The notes under the pieces were generated by a model, which saw nothing but the letters and a program-made list of their open reading frames with translations, was not told the DNA's origin and made no database searches. The translations under genes and the position numbers were made by a program. A stretch of DNA of 7,114 nucleotides from Spirosoma sp. (lineage in GTDB: Bacteria; Bacteroidota; Bacteroidia; Cytophagales; Spirosomataceae), in assembly GCA_028288385.1 (NCBI GenBank), contig JAQBNX010000776.1, positions 1-7,114 of the forward strand. The letters are read 5' to 3'. Each line of letters begins with the position of its first letter. Positions within the stretch are counted from its first letter, which is position 1. This document shows positions 1-5,598 of the stretch, piece by piece.

Positions 1-452
1 CCGTTGGACCTCCCCAGTTGGTGGAAGTTGTTATGTGGTTTAAGGCTGCGGGCTACCCAAACACATTTTTGACGACTAGTAACTTTCTCGAACCAGCCGA
101 TCTTGACTGCCATGATATAGTGGGCATCAACCCGCACCGCAATCCGACCGCTTGTCAGCAGGTGTTGGCCCTGCGTACGTACGTTAGATATCATCTTTCA
201 CGTTCGCTTCTATTCTGTATTGACGTGACCCCTGCTTTAGTGCGCCAGGTCGTTAGCCAATGGCGTAAACGACCTGGCTATGTTCTCAACGTGGACCCTT
301 TCTATGATCAGCTTGAGAGTGTTTTGCGGAATCGTCCACTATCAAGAAATGAGCGTACCGCCCTGATACGCAGACTCTATGAGTTAGACGTTTCGCTCAC
401 CGATGGCTTCGTTGAAAAACGGCTATCCGGTGGCATTACAATTAATTCTTAA
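1..452 (+). CDS. 3' part of an unrecognised gene (5' end outside the window)
   Basis: The frame is open from the first complete codon (position 3) to the TAA at 450-452, so the gene most likely begins to the left of the window. A TTG at 18 and an ATG at 33 are in frame, but nothing singles either out as the true start. The visible part is about 149 residues. It opens with a segment containing EVVMWFKAAGY, has a central cysteine/histidine-bearing stretch (DLDCHDIVG), and ends with a basic, helix-rich part (VRQVVSQWRKRPGY, then RNERTALIRRLYELDV). I see no membrane segment, signal peptide or catalytic motif, and I do not recognise the family. The tail ends KRLSGGITINS. It lies upstream of a replication protein and on the same strand, so it may belong to the same mobile element. 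It is separated from that gene by about 340 bp and a terminator, so it is probably not in one operon with it. Confidence 0.6.
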   Translation, partial: VGPPQLVEVVMWFKAAGYPNTFLTTSNFLEPADLDCHDIVGINPHRNPTACQQVLALRTYVRYHLSRSLLFCIDVTPALVRQVVSQWRKRPGYVLNVDPFYDQLESVLRNRPLSRNERTALIRRLYELDVSLTDGFVEKRLSGGITINS

Positions 453-739
453 CCGCCTGGCCAGCAATGATTGGGCATTTTCTTATTTCAATATGGAATG
501 TTCTCATAAACAAACTTGTCAAAAAATATCCTTCCGCTTTCGCGTCAGGGAAAGTGCTAGCCAGCCATATAATTGGACCTCAATGCTCTACATACAGTAT
601 CAGGCCAACAGCAGAAATAAGGCACCTGATCCTATCACTGGCTGTGAACAAGCCCATCTGTGCATTATGAGAACTGTGTGGTCGTGGTCGAGCCGTACAC
701 GAAGAAGCTACTTCCTGGTGGCATTGCCTGATTAACTGT
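453..739 (+). other. Weakly coding stretch, possibly a frameshifted small gene
   Basis: No convincing intact gene lies between the first gene and the terminator at 740. One frame is open from an ATG at 403 to a TAA at 733-735 (110 codons), overlapping the preceding gene by 50 bp. Its second half reads as a Cys/Ser/Arg-rich chain that does not look like a normal protein. In the neighbouring frame, 648-731 gives a more protein-like tail (HYENCVVVVEPYTKKLLPGGIA) with good codon use (GTG GTC GTG GTC GAG CCG), but it has no start because a TGA closes that frame at 645-647. A single frameshift near 640-650 would join the first half of one frame to this tail and end just before the terminator, as a real gene would. 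A decayed gene is possible; so is non-coding DNA. Confidence 0.25.
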
Positions 740-771
740 ATTCCCTACGACTGCTGATCGTAGGGAATTTT
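740..771 (+). terminator. Rho-independent terminator before the replication gene
   Basis: A perfect 11-bp stem (ATTCCCTACGA at 740-750 with its complement at 758-768) encloses a 7-base loop, and the second arm runs into TTTT (768-771). It lies 4 bp after a stop codon at 733-735 and only 24 bp before the ATG of the replication gene. It can therefore end upstream transcription. The very short gap leaves little room for a separate promoter, so an attenuator or leader role for the replication gene is also possible. Confidence 0.8.
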
Positions 772-795
772 AGCTTATTCCCCAACTATACCCGT

Positions 796-3141
796 ATGGT
801 AGTTAACCCGATACCGATTGCATCAGCCCAAGCACCTGTCTTGGCCATATTGCCTGCCGAAAATGATACTAGCGAATCAGTAGGTCAAGAGCATAACCCA
901 ACAGAAGCCGCACATGACGAAACGATTAAACCTATAGTATCAAAAGACAATTCAAACCAACATTCTGAAAGTCAGAAGATTAATAAAACGTATTGCCAGA
1001 CCCGGATGGATGAGCTTGGCATCACGGCGGTGATGAACACGGTCATGGTTGAGTATGATTGCTTCGATAGCATGGTCCCGATGGCTGAGAAGATTTTCCG
1101 ACCCAATGCGCAGGATAGTATTGAGATTCTATACATTGGTCTTAATGGTATGAAGACCTACCAGAAAGGGCGTAAGGAGCTACCGTATCGGCGAATTAGA
1201 CTTAACCCTACACATTGCCAAAAGGCAGGCATGCCTCGCTACCTCACACCTAAAGGGGCTGGTACAGAGGTATTTTTCCCTCCACAAGTGCTAGATGCCT
1301 ACCACCGCCAAGATCAGATCAAGACCCTCTATATCACCGAAGGTGAGTTTAAGGCTATGAAAGCCTCGTTACATCGCTTGTATTGCGTCGGGGTGCAGGG
1401 CATTCACAATTTCACTGAAAAAGACGGCCTAGGCAACAGAATTCTTAACACCGAATTAGAGGCCCTTATTAAGACCTGCGCGGTTAAGAACGTTGTACTT
1501 CTACTGGATAATGATTGCCTTACAGTGACCTACGAGCCGGATAAAGACCTCTTTACACGGCCAAACCTGTTTTACAGTGCCGTGCGCAACTTCAGGGAGG
1601 CTACTAAGCATCTCGATAAGGTTGACGTGTATTTCCAACACCTCAACCCCGATCAAGTCATGAAGGGTATTGACGATCTACTGGTGTCAATGCCGGGGCA
1701 AGAAAGCAAAATCGTAGCCGATGTGCTGGCCATTACTAAGCCGGTGGGTAAGTACGTATACACCCAAAACATGACCGAAAAGGGACTTAAAGTCCTGAAA
1801 AGCTACTTTCACATTACGAGTGCCGACGAGTTTTATGCGGAGTACCAAGAGAAATTGGGAAGTCTGAAATTTCGCTATCAAGGCTGCTTTTACCAGCATA
1901 ACGGCACGGTACTCAAAAACCTGATCAGCGATCAGGTCACCATGTATATCCGGGTAGGAGATGAGTACTTTGAGCACATCCAAAAGCCCGACCGGCTGGG
2001 TCACCTAGTCCCACAGTATGCCAAACGGGTCAAGTCCACCATTACCGACGATTTTGGTAAAGGAGCCATCGAGCACATTGCCAAGTACAAAGCTTTCGCC
2101 CTTGTGCCAAGCCACTCTAACTTCAAGCAGGTAATTGAAGGCTGTTATAACGCATACCACAAGCTGACACACTTACCACTACCGGGAAGCATCGAGCATA
2201 GCCTGGCTATGGTTCGACATATCTTTAAGGATAACTATGAGTTTGGTTTGGATTACCTGCAACTGCTCTATCTGCAACCAGGGCAGCTGTTACCCATTAT
2301 ACTCTTACAAAGTAAAGAACGCAATACGGGTAAGTCCACCCTCGGCCAATGGTTGATTTACATCTTCCAAGCCAACGCCACTAAGCTGGGCAATGCCGAT
2401 TTGGAAAACGATTTCAACAGTACCTACGCCGAGCGGCTAGTGATCGTAGTGGACGAAACGTCGGTATCTAAGCGCGTGACCTCTGAGGCAATAAAACGCA
2501 TGAGTACTGAGCAGGGTAAAATCTTCGTCAACGCCAAGAATCGCCAGCAGTACGAAACCGAGTGGATCGGCAAGTTTGTCTTCATCACCAACACCATTGA
2601 CAAGGCTCTCTATATTGGCAAAGGCGAGATGAGATACTTTGTGCGAACGGTAAACCAACTGCCCGGCTCTGATGACCCTGATATGCTCGAAAAGCTACGA
2701 GAGGAGATACCCGCTTTTCTTTATTTTCTTGAACGACGGGCGCTGCACCACGCCCGTAAAGGTCGAATGTTCTTTGACTTTGCCGATTACCAAACGCCCG
2801 AACTGGCCGGGGCTATCGAGGCCAATAAGTCCGTGACCGAGCAGGAAATTAGGCGACTCATCGAGGACACTTTTGAGGCATTTGTTGACCTGGCTGAACT
2901 CCAATTTGCGCCCGGTGATATTGCCGCTGAACTGAAGGACACGACCCGCTACCGCATTAGCGATGCCGACGTTCGAGCCAGCCTAAAGAACGATTTCGGG
3001 CTGTTGGCCACCGAAAAATCTGCTCGGTACGCATACCATAGCCTCCGGGCCTTTAATGCCGGTGTTTCGACCGAATTGGCTACGATACCCAATAAAGTTG
3101 GACGGATATACACCTTTATGCGGACTGACTTCATTCCATGA
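796..3141 (+). CDS. Replication protein: Toprim-like domain fused to SF3/AAA-type helicase (DUF3854/DUF5906-like)
   Basis: The product (781 residues) probably opens and unwinds the origin of a plasmid- or phage-like element. Residues 1-65 are polar and look disordered. About 105-300 form a Toprim-like domain of the DUF3854 type: TEGEFKAMKA (181-190, acidic residues E182 and E184), then VVLLLDND (233-240, D238 and D240), then KGIDDLL (290-296). Residues 465-650 form the helicase: Walker A-like SKERNTGKST (506-515, K513), Walker B LVIVVDET (548-555, D553-E554), sensor-1-like FVFITNT (594-600) and a possible arginine finger in MRYFVRTV (612-619). The usual first glycine of Walker A is absent (K507). 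I see no N-terminal zinc finger, so whether it can make primers is unclear. About 660-781 may contain a winged helix. The first ATG of the frame is used; M71 is a less likely start. Iteron-like repeats begin 80 bp after the stop, as expected for an initiator next to its origin. Confidence 0.85.
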   Translation: MVVNPIPIASAQAPVLAILPAENDTSESVGQEHNPTEAAHDETIKPIVSKDNSNQHSESQKINKTYCQTRMDELGITAVMNTVMVEYDCFDSMVPMAEKIFRPNAQDSIEILYIGLNGMKTYQKGRKELPYRRIRLNPTHCQKAGMPRYLTPKGAGTEVFFPPQVLDAYHRQDQIKTLYITEGEFKAMKASLHRLYCVGVQGIHNFTEKDGLGNRILNTELEALIKTCAVKNVVLLLDNDCLTVTYEPDKDLFTRPNLFYSAVRNFREATKHLDKVDVYFQHLNPDQVMKGIDDLLVSMPGQESKIVADVLAITKPVGKYVYTQNMTEKGLKVLKSYFHITSADEFYAEYQEKLGSLKFRYQGCFYQHNGTVLKNLISDQVTMYIRVGDEYFEHIQKPDRLGHLVPQYAKRVKSTITDDFGKGAIEHIAKYKAFALVPSHSNFKQVIEGCYNAYHKLTHLPLPGSIEHSLAMVRHIFKDNYEFGLDYLQLLYLQPGQLLPIILLQSKERNTGKSTLGQWLIYIFQANATKLGNADLENDFNSTYAERLVIVVDETSVSKRVTSEAIKRMSTEQGKIFVNAKNRQQYETEWIGKFVFITNTIDKALYIGKGEMRYFVRTVNQLPGSDDPDMLEKLREEIPAFLYFLERRALHHARKGRMFFDFADYQTPELAGAIEANKSVTEQEIRRLIEDTFEAFVDLAELQFAPGDIAAELKDTTRYRISDADVRASLKNDFGLLATEKSARYAYHSLRAFNAGVSTELATIPNKVGRIYTFMRTDFIP

Positions 3142-3176
3142 AAAATGCAAAATCATCAATTTTGGTCTTTTTTCGT

Positions 3177-3203
3177 CCAAACAGCCCGATTTGGGCTGTT
3201 TGG
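3177..3203 (+). terminator. Hairpin after the replication gene, possible terminator
   Basis: CCAAACAGCCC (3177-3187) pairs perfectly with GGGCTGTTTGG (3193-3203) over a 5-base GATTT loop, 35 bp after the replication gene's stop. Only a weak T run follows (GATCGTTTT). It probably ends the replication transcript, but because it borders the iteron-like repeats it could also be part of the origin. Confidence 0.5.
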
Positions 3204-3220
3204 GATCGTTTTAGGGAGTT

Positions 3221-3470
3221 TGTAACAGCATTCTGTAACAGACTTAACAAACTGTGTTACAAATTCTGGTGGATAAAACGGGGCATCTGGGGAAAAAGAG
3301 AGCACTATTTGAGGTTTTTAAGAATTGCCGTTACTTCTGTTACATTTGTTACAAATTTAAAAACTATAGTATATCAATTAGTTATATCTATAGATTATGT
3401 AACACTCATTTGTATTTATGTTACTGCTGTTACAAATCCAGCCGTTGTCACAGATGTAACAACTGTAACA
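3221..3470. repeat. Iteron-like TGTWACA repeat array, candidate replication origin
   Basis: Nine exact copies of TGTTACA or its reverse complement TGTAACA lie within 250 bp. TGTTACA is at 3255, 3338, 3347 and 3428; TGTAACA is at 3221, 3234, 3398, 3455 and 3464 (first base given). Near copies are at 3329 (CGTTACT), 3419 (TGTTACT) and 3446 (TGTCACA). Three runs keep an exact 9-bp step: 3329/3338/3347, 3419/3428 and 3446/3455/3464. The two heptamers are 2 of 16,384, so about one per 8 kb is expected by chance, and I found no other exact copy in the window. The core TGT-W-ACA is nearly palindromic. The groups flank an AT-rich segment, and the array sits just after an initiator-like gene. This is the classic layout of an iteron origin; binding by the replication protein is an inference. 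Confidence 0.7.
3354..3397. other. AT-rich segment inside the repeat array, candidate unwinding element
   Basis: Of 44 bases, 38 are A or T, clearly more than in the flanking genes. It holds two copies of the palindrome CTATAG (3364-3369 and 3388-3393) arranged as an imperfect dyad (CTATAGTATAT against ATATCTATAG). Repeat groups lie on both sides. Position and composition fit the site where strands would first open, but this is inferred from layout alone. Confidence 0.5.
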
Positions 3471-3484
3471 GTTTTTTCAAAGGT

Positions 3485-3505
3485 TGCTCCGAATAGAGCA
3501 TTTTT
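3485..3505 (+). terminator. Small terminator-like hairpin after the repeat array
   Basis: TGCTC (3485-3489) pairs with GAGCA (3496-3500) over a 6-base loop, followed by five T residues (3501-3505). The stem is short, so the call is moderate. It would stop any transcript that crosses the repeat array before the small gene at 3617. Confidence 0.5.
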
Positions 3506-3616
3506 AAGAACTTCCCTTTATCGCTTTTCTTGGCGGAGTGCAATTCCACCTCCCGTGTTTCTTGGGTCTACTTGACTTGAATCCAATGATTCACCAACAA
3601 ATCAAACCAATTTAGT

Positions 3617-3847
3617 ATGACTACTTACTCATCAGTTTTTGAGGTGAAAGCCATGTACCGTATCGATTTGGCCGTTGCCTATGGTAAGCCATCGACCAAA
3701 ATCTTCAGCGATTGGCTCAACCGCATGATTAAAGACCCCGAACTAAAAGCAGAGATTAAGGGACTCCATCACTTTTCAGCCCGTCAGGTAGCCCGGATTT
3801 ATAAGCACGCTGGTCCACCATCGGTAGTGTATCGGGAGCCGGAATAA
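3617..3847 (+). CDS. Small DNA-binding-like protein, DUF4248-like
   Basis: This 76-residue product has the layout I associate with DUF4248, a small family common in Bacteroidota mobile elements and presumed to bind DNA. There is an N-terminal part with YRIDLAVAYG (14-23), then SDWLNRMIKDPELKAEIKGL (31-50), then FSARQVARIYKHAGPP (53-68), where the pattern F-[ST]-x-x-Q-V precedes a final helix. The family match is by eye and no function has been assigned. The ATG at 3617 is used; the ATG at 3653 (M13) directly precedes the conserved part and could be the real start. There is no Shine-Dalgarno sequence, as usual in this phylum. The gene lies between a small hairpin (3485-3505) and a strong terminator (3911-3932), so it appears to be its own transcription unit. 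Its place beside the candidate origin would suit a control or accessory replication role. Confidence 0.7.
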   Translation: MTTYSSVFEVKAMYRIDLAVAYGKPSTKIFSDWLNRMIKDPELKAEIKGLHHFSARQVARIYKHAGPPSVVYREPE

Positions 3848-3910
3848 AAAAAATTACCGAAAGTTTCTCCGAAATTACGCAGATCGACCAAAGTGAGCTA
3901 AAGTCGATTA

Positions 3911-3932
3911 GGGCCAAAAATTGGCCCTTTTT
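3911..3932 (+). terminator. Rho-independent terminator
   Basis: GGGCCAA (3911-3917) pairs with TTGGCCC (3921-3927) over AAA, followed by TTTTT (3928-3932). It ends the small gene at 3617 and lies 28 bp before the ATG at 3961. The next gene thus needs a promoter overlapping the terminator or depends on read-through. The TTTCTTTG just after the stem is a partial match to the Bacteroidota -7 element TAnnTTTG. Confidence 0.85.
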
Positions 3933-3960
3933 CTTTGTACCTCACTTAAAAAATCTGATC

Positions 3961-4752
3961 ATGAGTACTGAAGAAATTAATGAAGCTGAGCGGCTTCGGG
4001 CAGAGGGGTACAGCATTAGAGAAATTGCGGGGCTAATGGGTATCGACAAAGGGAAGATAGAACGGCGTACTTCAACACCTTTACGCGCCAGAAACATCGT
4101 TGATGATCTGCCTGATATTCCAGCCACTGACAAAGGCTTAAGCAGCGAGGTTCACATGAAAGCACTTGAACTTGATCACGAACGAAAAATGACTGATTTC
4201 GACCTTCGTAAAGAAGAAATGGCCATTAAACGGCAGGAGCTAAAGACCCAGGAAGTACAAGCCCAAGCCAAAGTTCTCGAACTGCAAATAGCCGAGAAGG
4301 AGCTTGACCGCGAACAAGAGAAAGAAAACGCCCGGATTATAGCGCGTGGTGAGGTACTGGTGAGCAAGCTTAACAGGTTGGTTCAGGAGCTATTAGATTC
4401 CTGTAGGAAAGCCACTTGGCAGGGGGAAGATGTTAACGAATATTTGGTCCGACTGGATAGCCTCAAAGAGAAGGTACTTAAGTTTTGTGAACGCAATGGC
4501 ATTGACGAAGAAGAGCTTCATATCTGGCAGTCAATCAATGCTCTGTCGGTCTTCTGGGAGAAAGCCAAGGAGGATTTGACTGGCTGGTTTTCCGACGACG
4601 TAGAACTGAACGCGACAAAGAAAGAGCAGGCTATGTTTCGGTCCTGGCTCGTATCTGAATTTGACGACCTGGGCGTAGCAGTGGAGTCTGACGAAGTCGA
4701 CTCTGAGGATGAAAACGAGGAGGATGAAGAGGATGAGGATGACGAAATGTAG
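3961..4752 (+). CDS. HTH protein with long coiled coil and acidic C-terminal tail
   Basis: The product has 263 residues and three visible parts. Residues 7-36 form a helix-turn-helix resembling those of resolvases and phage small terminase subunits (RLRAEGYSIREIAGLMGIDK at 11-30). Residues 62-150 are rich in Glu, Lys, Gln, Leu and Arg without proline and should form a long coiled coil, presumably for dimerisation. Residues 155-238 are probably helical, with several tryptophans. The tail (242-263) is almost all Glu and Asp, a DNA-mimic-like feature often seen in proteins that handle DNA or basic partners. I do not recognise a named family. A replication accessory, partition or regulatory protein fits the context; a small terminase subunit is an alternative, but no large subunit is visible in the window. 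The ATG at 3961 is the first in the frame and directly precedes the HTH. The stop is followed by about 600 bp without a clear gene. Confidence 0.8.
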   Translation: MSTEEINEAERLRAEGYSIREIAGLMGIDKGKIERRTSTPLRARNIVDDLPDIPATDKGLSSEVHMKALELDHERKMTDFDLRKEEMAIKRQELKTQEVQAQAKVLELQIAEKELDREQEKENARIIARGEVLVSKLNRLVQELLDSCRKATWQGEDVNEYLVRLDSLKEKVLKFCERNGIDEEELHIWQSINALSVFWEKAKEDLTGWFSDDVELNATKKEQAMFRSWLVSEFDDLGVAVESDEVDSEDENEEDEEDEDDEM

Positions 4753-5039
4753 GACAGTCGCACAGCCAAGTATACATCAGTTCATCGAGCCGACAAAACA
4801 GGCAAAAACACCGTCTAGACGCTGTATTAGCTGTCTTAAGACACTATCTTGTCAATAATAAGGCAGCGTCTTAAGGCAGTTTCAGGCACTCTACATAAGA
4901 TTTTTGTTGCTCCTGAAACCGTATGAATCGTTCAGTTTATGCAATCATGTAGCTTCGAGTATTATCGGAGTGAGAACAATCTCGACGGCGATGATGAGAG
5001 CTGAGACAATCATTGATTAGGCCCTCAATCCTAGTAAAA
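4753..5039. other. Gene-free stretch after the coiled-coil gene
   Basis: No reading frame here looks like a protein; the longest ATG-initiated peptides are about ten residues. Besides the nested palindromes at 4812-4877, GTTTCAGG (4879-4886) and CCTGAAAC (4912-4919) form an 8-bp inverted repeat around a 25-base loop. TGAGAACAATC (4971-4981) is nearly repeated as TGAGACAATC (5002-5011), and CAATCAT occurs at 4942 and 5007. No terminator follows the gene that ends at 4752, so its transcript may run on to the terminator at 5121-5153. This stretch would then be a long 3' untranslated region. Confidence 0.5.
4812..4877. repeat. Nested palindromes with two GTCTTAAG copies
   Basis: The palindromes CGTCTAGACG (4812-4821) and TGTCTTAAGACA (4832-4843, 12 bp perfect) are followed by a second GTCTTAAG-type copy at 4868-4877. 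In addition, AGACGCTG (4817-4824) is inverted at 4864-4871 (CAGCGTCT), enclosing the central palindrome. This dense symmetry in otherwise gene-free DNA suggests a protein binding or recombination site. No known site is recognised. Confidence 0.5.
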
Positions 5040-5153
5040 AGGTTTTGTAGCTGCCCAGACAGTTGTCCCAGTAAGTACTGGGACAACCAGGGAAACCTGT
5101 AATGGTGTGGATAGAAACGGAAAGCCCGATCGCAGTTGCGATCGGGCTTTTTT
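5040..5153 (+). ncRNA. Candidate structured RNA ending in a strong terminator
   Basis: Several helices occur in a row on the plus strand. A perfect 12-bp stem (GTTGTCCCAGTA at 5062-5073 with 5076-5087) has only two bases between its arms. A 4-bp stem capped by a GAAA tetraloop (CAGG 5088-5091, CCTG 5096-5099) follows directly, and the terminator is at 5121-5153. AGGTTT (5040-5045) can pair with AAACCT (5093-5098) instead of the tetraloop stem, giving two mutually exclusive folds. No protein frame explains these elements. A small RNA, a processed 3' end of the upstream transcript or a protein-binding dyad are all possible. I recognise no known RNA family, and the 5' end is arbitrary. Confidence 0.35.
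5121..5153 (+). terminator. Strong rho-independent terminator
   Basis: A perfect 13-bp GC-rich stem (AAAGCCCGATCGC at 5121-5133 with 5138-5150) encloses an AGTT loop and ends in a six-T run (5148-5153). It is the strongest terminator in the window, yet the nearest upstream gene ended about 370 bp earlier. This implies a long 3' untranslated region or a separate small transcript. Confidence 0.92.
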
Positions 5154-5302
5154 GTATATGCCCATAAAGGGCAATTCCTGTAATAAGGATTTTGGCGTGA
5201 GAAGTTAAAGAATAACAGGGTAACTAAGTAAACGTGGCAGGCACTTCATTAAAGTGGCATTGGCAGATCGTGAAAATCTAAATTGTGGAGCAAGACGTAT
5301 AA

Positions 5303-5326
5303 GTTAGTAACCTAACCTATCTTTTG
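5303..5326 (+). promoter_or_regulatory. Possible operator and promoter of the DUF6965-like gene
   Basis: GTTAG (5303-5307) and CTAAC (5312-5316) form a 5-bp dyad with a 4-base gap. It is followed at once by TATCTTTTG (5318-5326), which resembles the Bacteroidota -7 element TAnnTTTG with one extra T. The ATG at 5350 lies 23 bp further on. No clear -33 TTG is placed correctly, so the promoter call is weak. Confidence 0.25.
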
Positions 5327-5349
5327 TTCTATTTAGTTATTCATTGCAA

Positions 5350-5556
5350 ATGGATTTACCCGAGTTGATTGACTTTTTCAGATCTATCAAGCTGCCTACA
5401 GAACCCATCCGACTCAATGACTTCATGACGGTCACCAACGCCCCCTTATTTATTGACGGTTTAATTAAACTGGCTAAAACAGGGGACAACGACGCACGGC
5501 AACAACTCGAACAATTTAAAGTGGCGCTTATTGCTTCCCTGGCAAATGACAGCTAA
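5350..5556 (+). CDS. Small protein, DUF6965-like
   Basis: The 68-residue product matches, by eye, the short Bacteroidota family DUF6965: LPELIDFFRSIKLPTEPIRL (3-22) followed by an N-x-x-x-x-V-T-N-like segment (NDFMTVTNAP, 23-32), FIDGLIKLAK (34-43) and a final helix. Members typically begin with a helix ending in F, then a LPxxPIRLN turn, then an FI-containing helix, and their function is unknown. No membrane segment or catalytic motif is seen. The ATG at 5350 is chosen; a TTG two codons earlier (5344) is possible but gives no benefit. It lies between the strong terminator at 5121-5153 and a convergent minus-strand gene ending at 5599, so it is probably transcribed alone. Such genes are often found in accessory regions and near polymorphic toxins, but nothing of that sort is visible here. 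Confidence 0.7.
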   Translation: MDLPELIDFFRSIKLPTEPIRLNDFMTVTNAPLFIDGLIKLAKTGDNDARQQLEQFKVALIASLANDS

Positions 5557-5598
5557 CGGACATTCGATAGTAGGAGTCAACTTCTTGCAAAAGGTATG

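Noticed and set aside
467..670. 67-codon plus-strand frame between the first gene and the terminator
   Set aside because: No recognisable domain, no start signal, and it overlaps a competing frame; not enough to call a gene.
1687..3180. Several minus-strand frames (1687-2004, 2437-2658, 2695-2904, 2949-3134, 2983-3180)
   Set aside because: They lie opposite the well-supported replication gene, show no domain or plausible protein composition, and have no own signals.
3341..3348. TACATTTG as a Bacteroidota -7 promoter element
   Set aside because: It matches TAnnTTTG but arises from two adjoining repeats, and no TTG lies about 19 bp upstream.
3221..3470. CRISPR array
   Set aside because: The repeats are only 7 bp with a 9-bp step and occur in both orientations; there are no spacers of 25-40 bp and no cas genes.
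3254..3496. 80-codon plus-strand frame rich in Cys and Tyr across the repeat array
   Set aside because: It reads the heptamers as Cys-Tyr and Cys-Asn; composition (YFCYICYKF, CYCCYK) reflects the DNA repeats rather than a protein.
3942..4367. Two minus-strand frames (3942-4133 and 4176-4367)
   Set aside because: They lie opposite the HTH coiled-coil gene and show only Ser/Arg-rich shadow composition.
4518..4769. 83-codon minus-strand frame with long serine runs
   Set aside because: It is the complement of the GAG/GAT-rich acidic tail of the gene at 3961-4752; the serine runs are an artefact of that.
5159..5173. Small hairpin TGCCC-ATAAA-GGGCA after the strong terminator
   Set aside because: Only 5 bp, no T run, and directly behind a complete terminator; likely chance.
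4753..5343. tRNA gene or attachment site at the right edge of the suspected element
   Set aside because: No cloverleaf, no TTCAAATC-type arm and no direct repeat matching the left part of the window was seen; no integrase is present.
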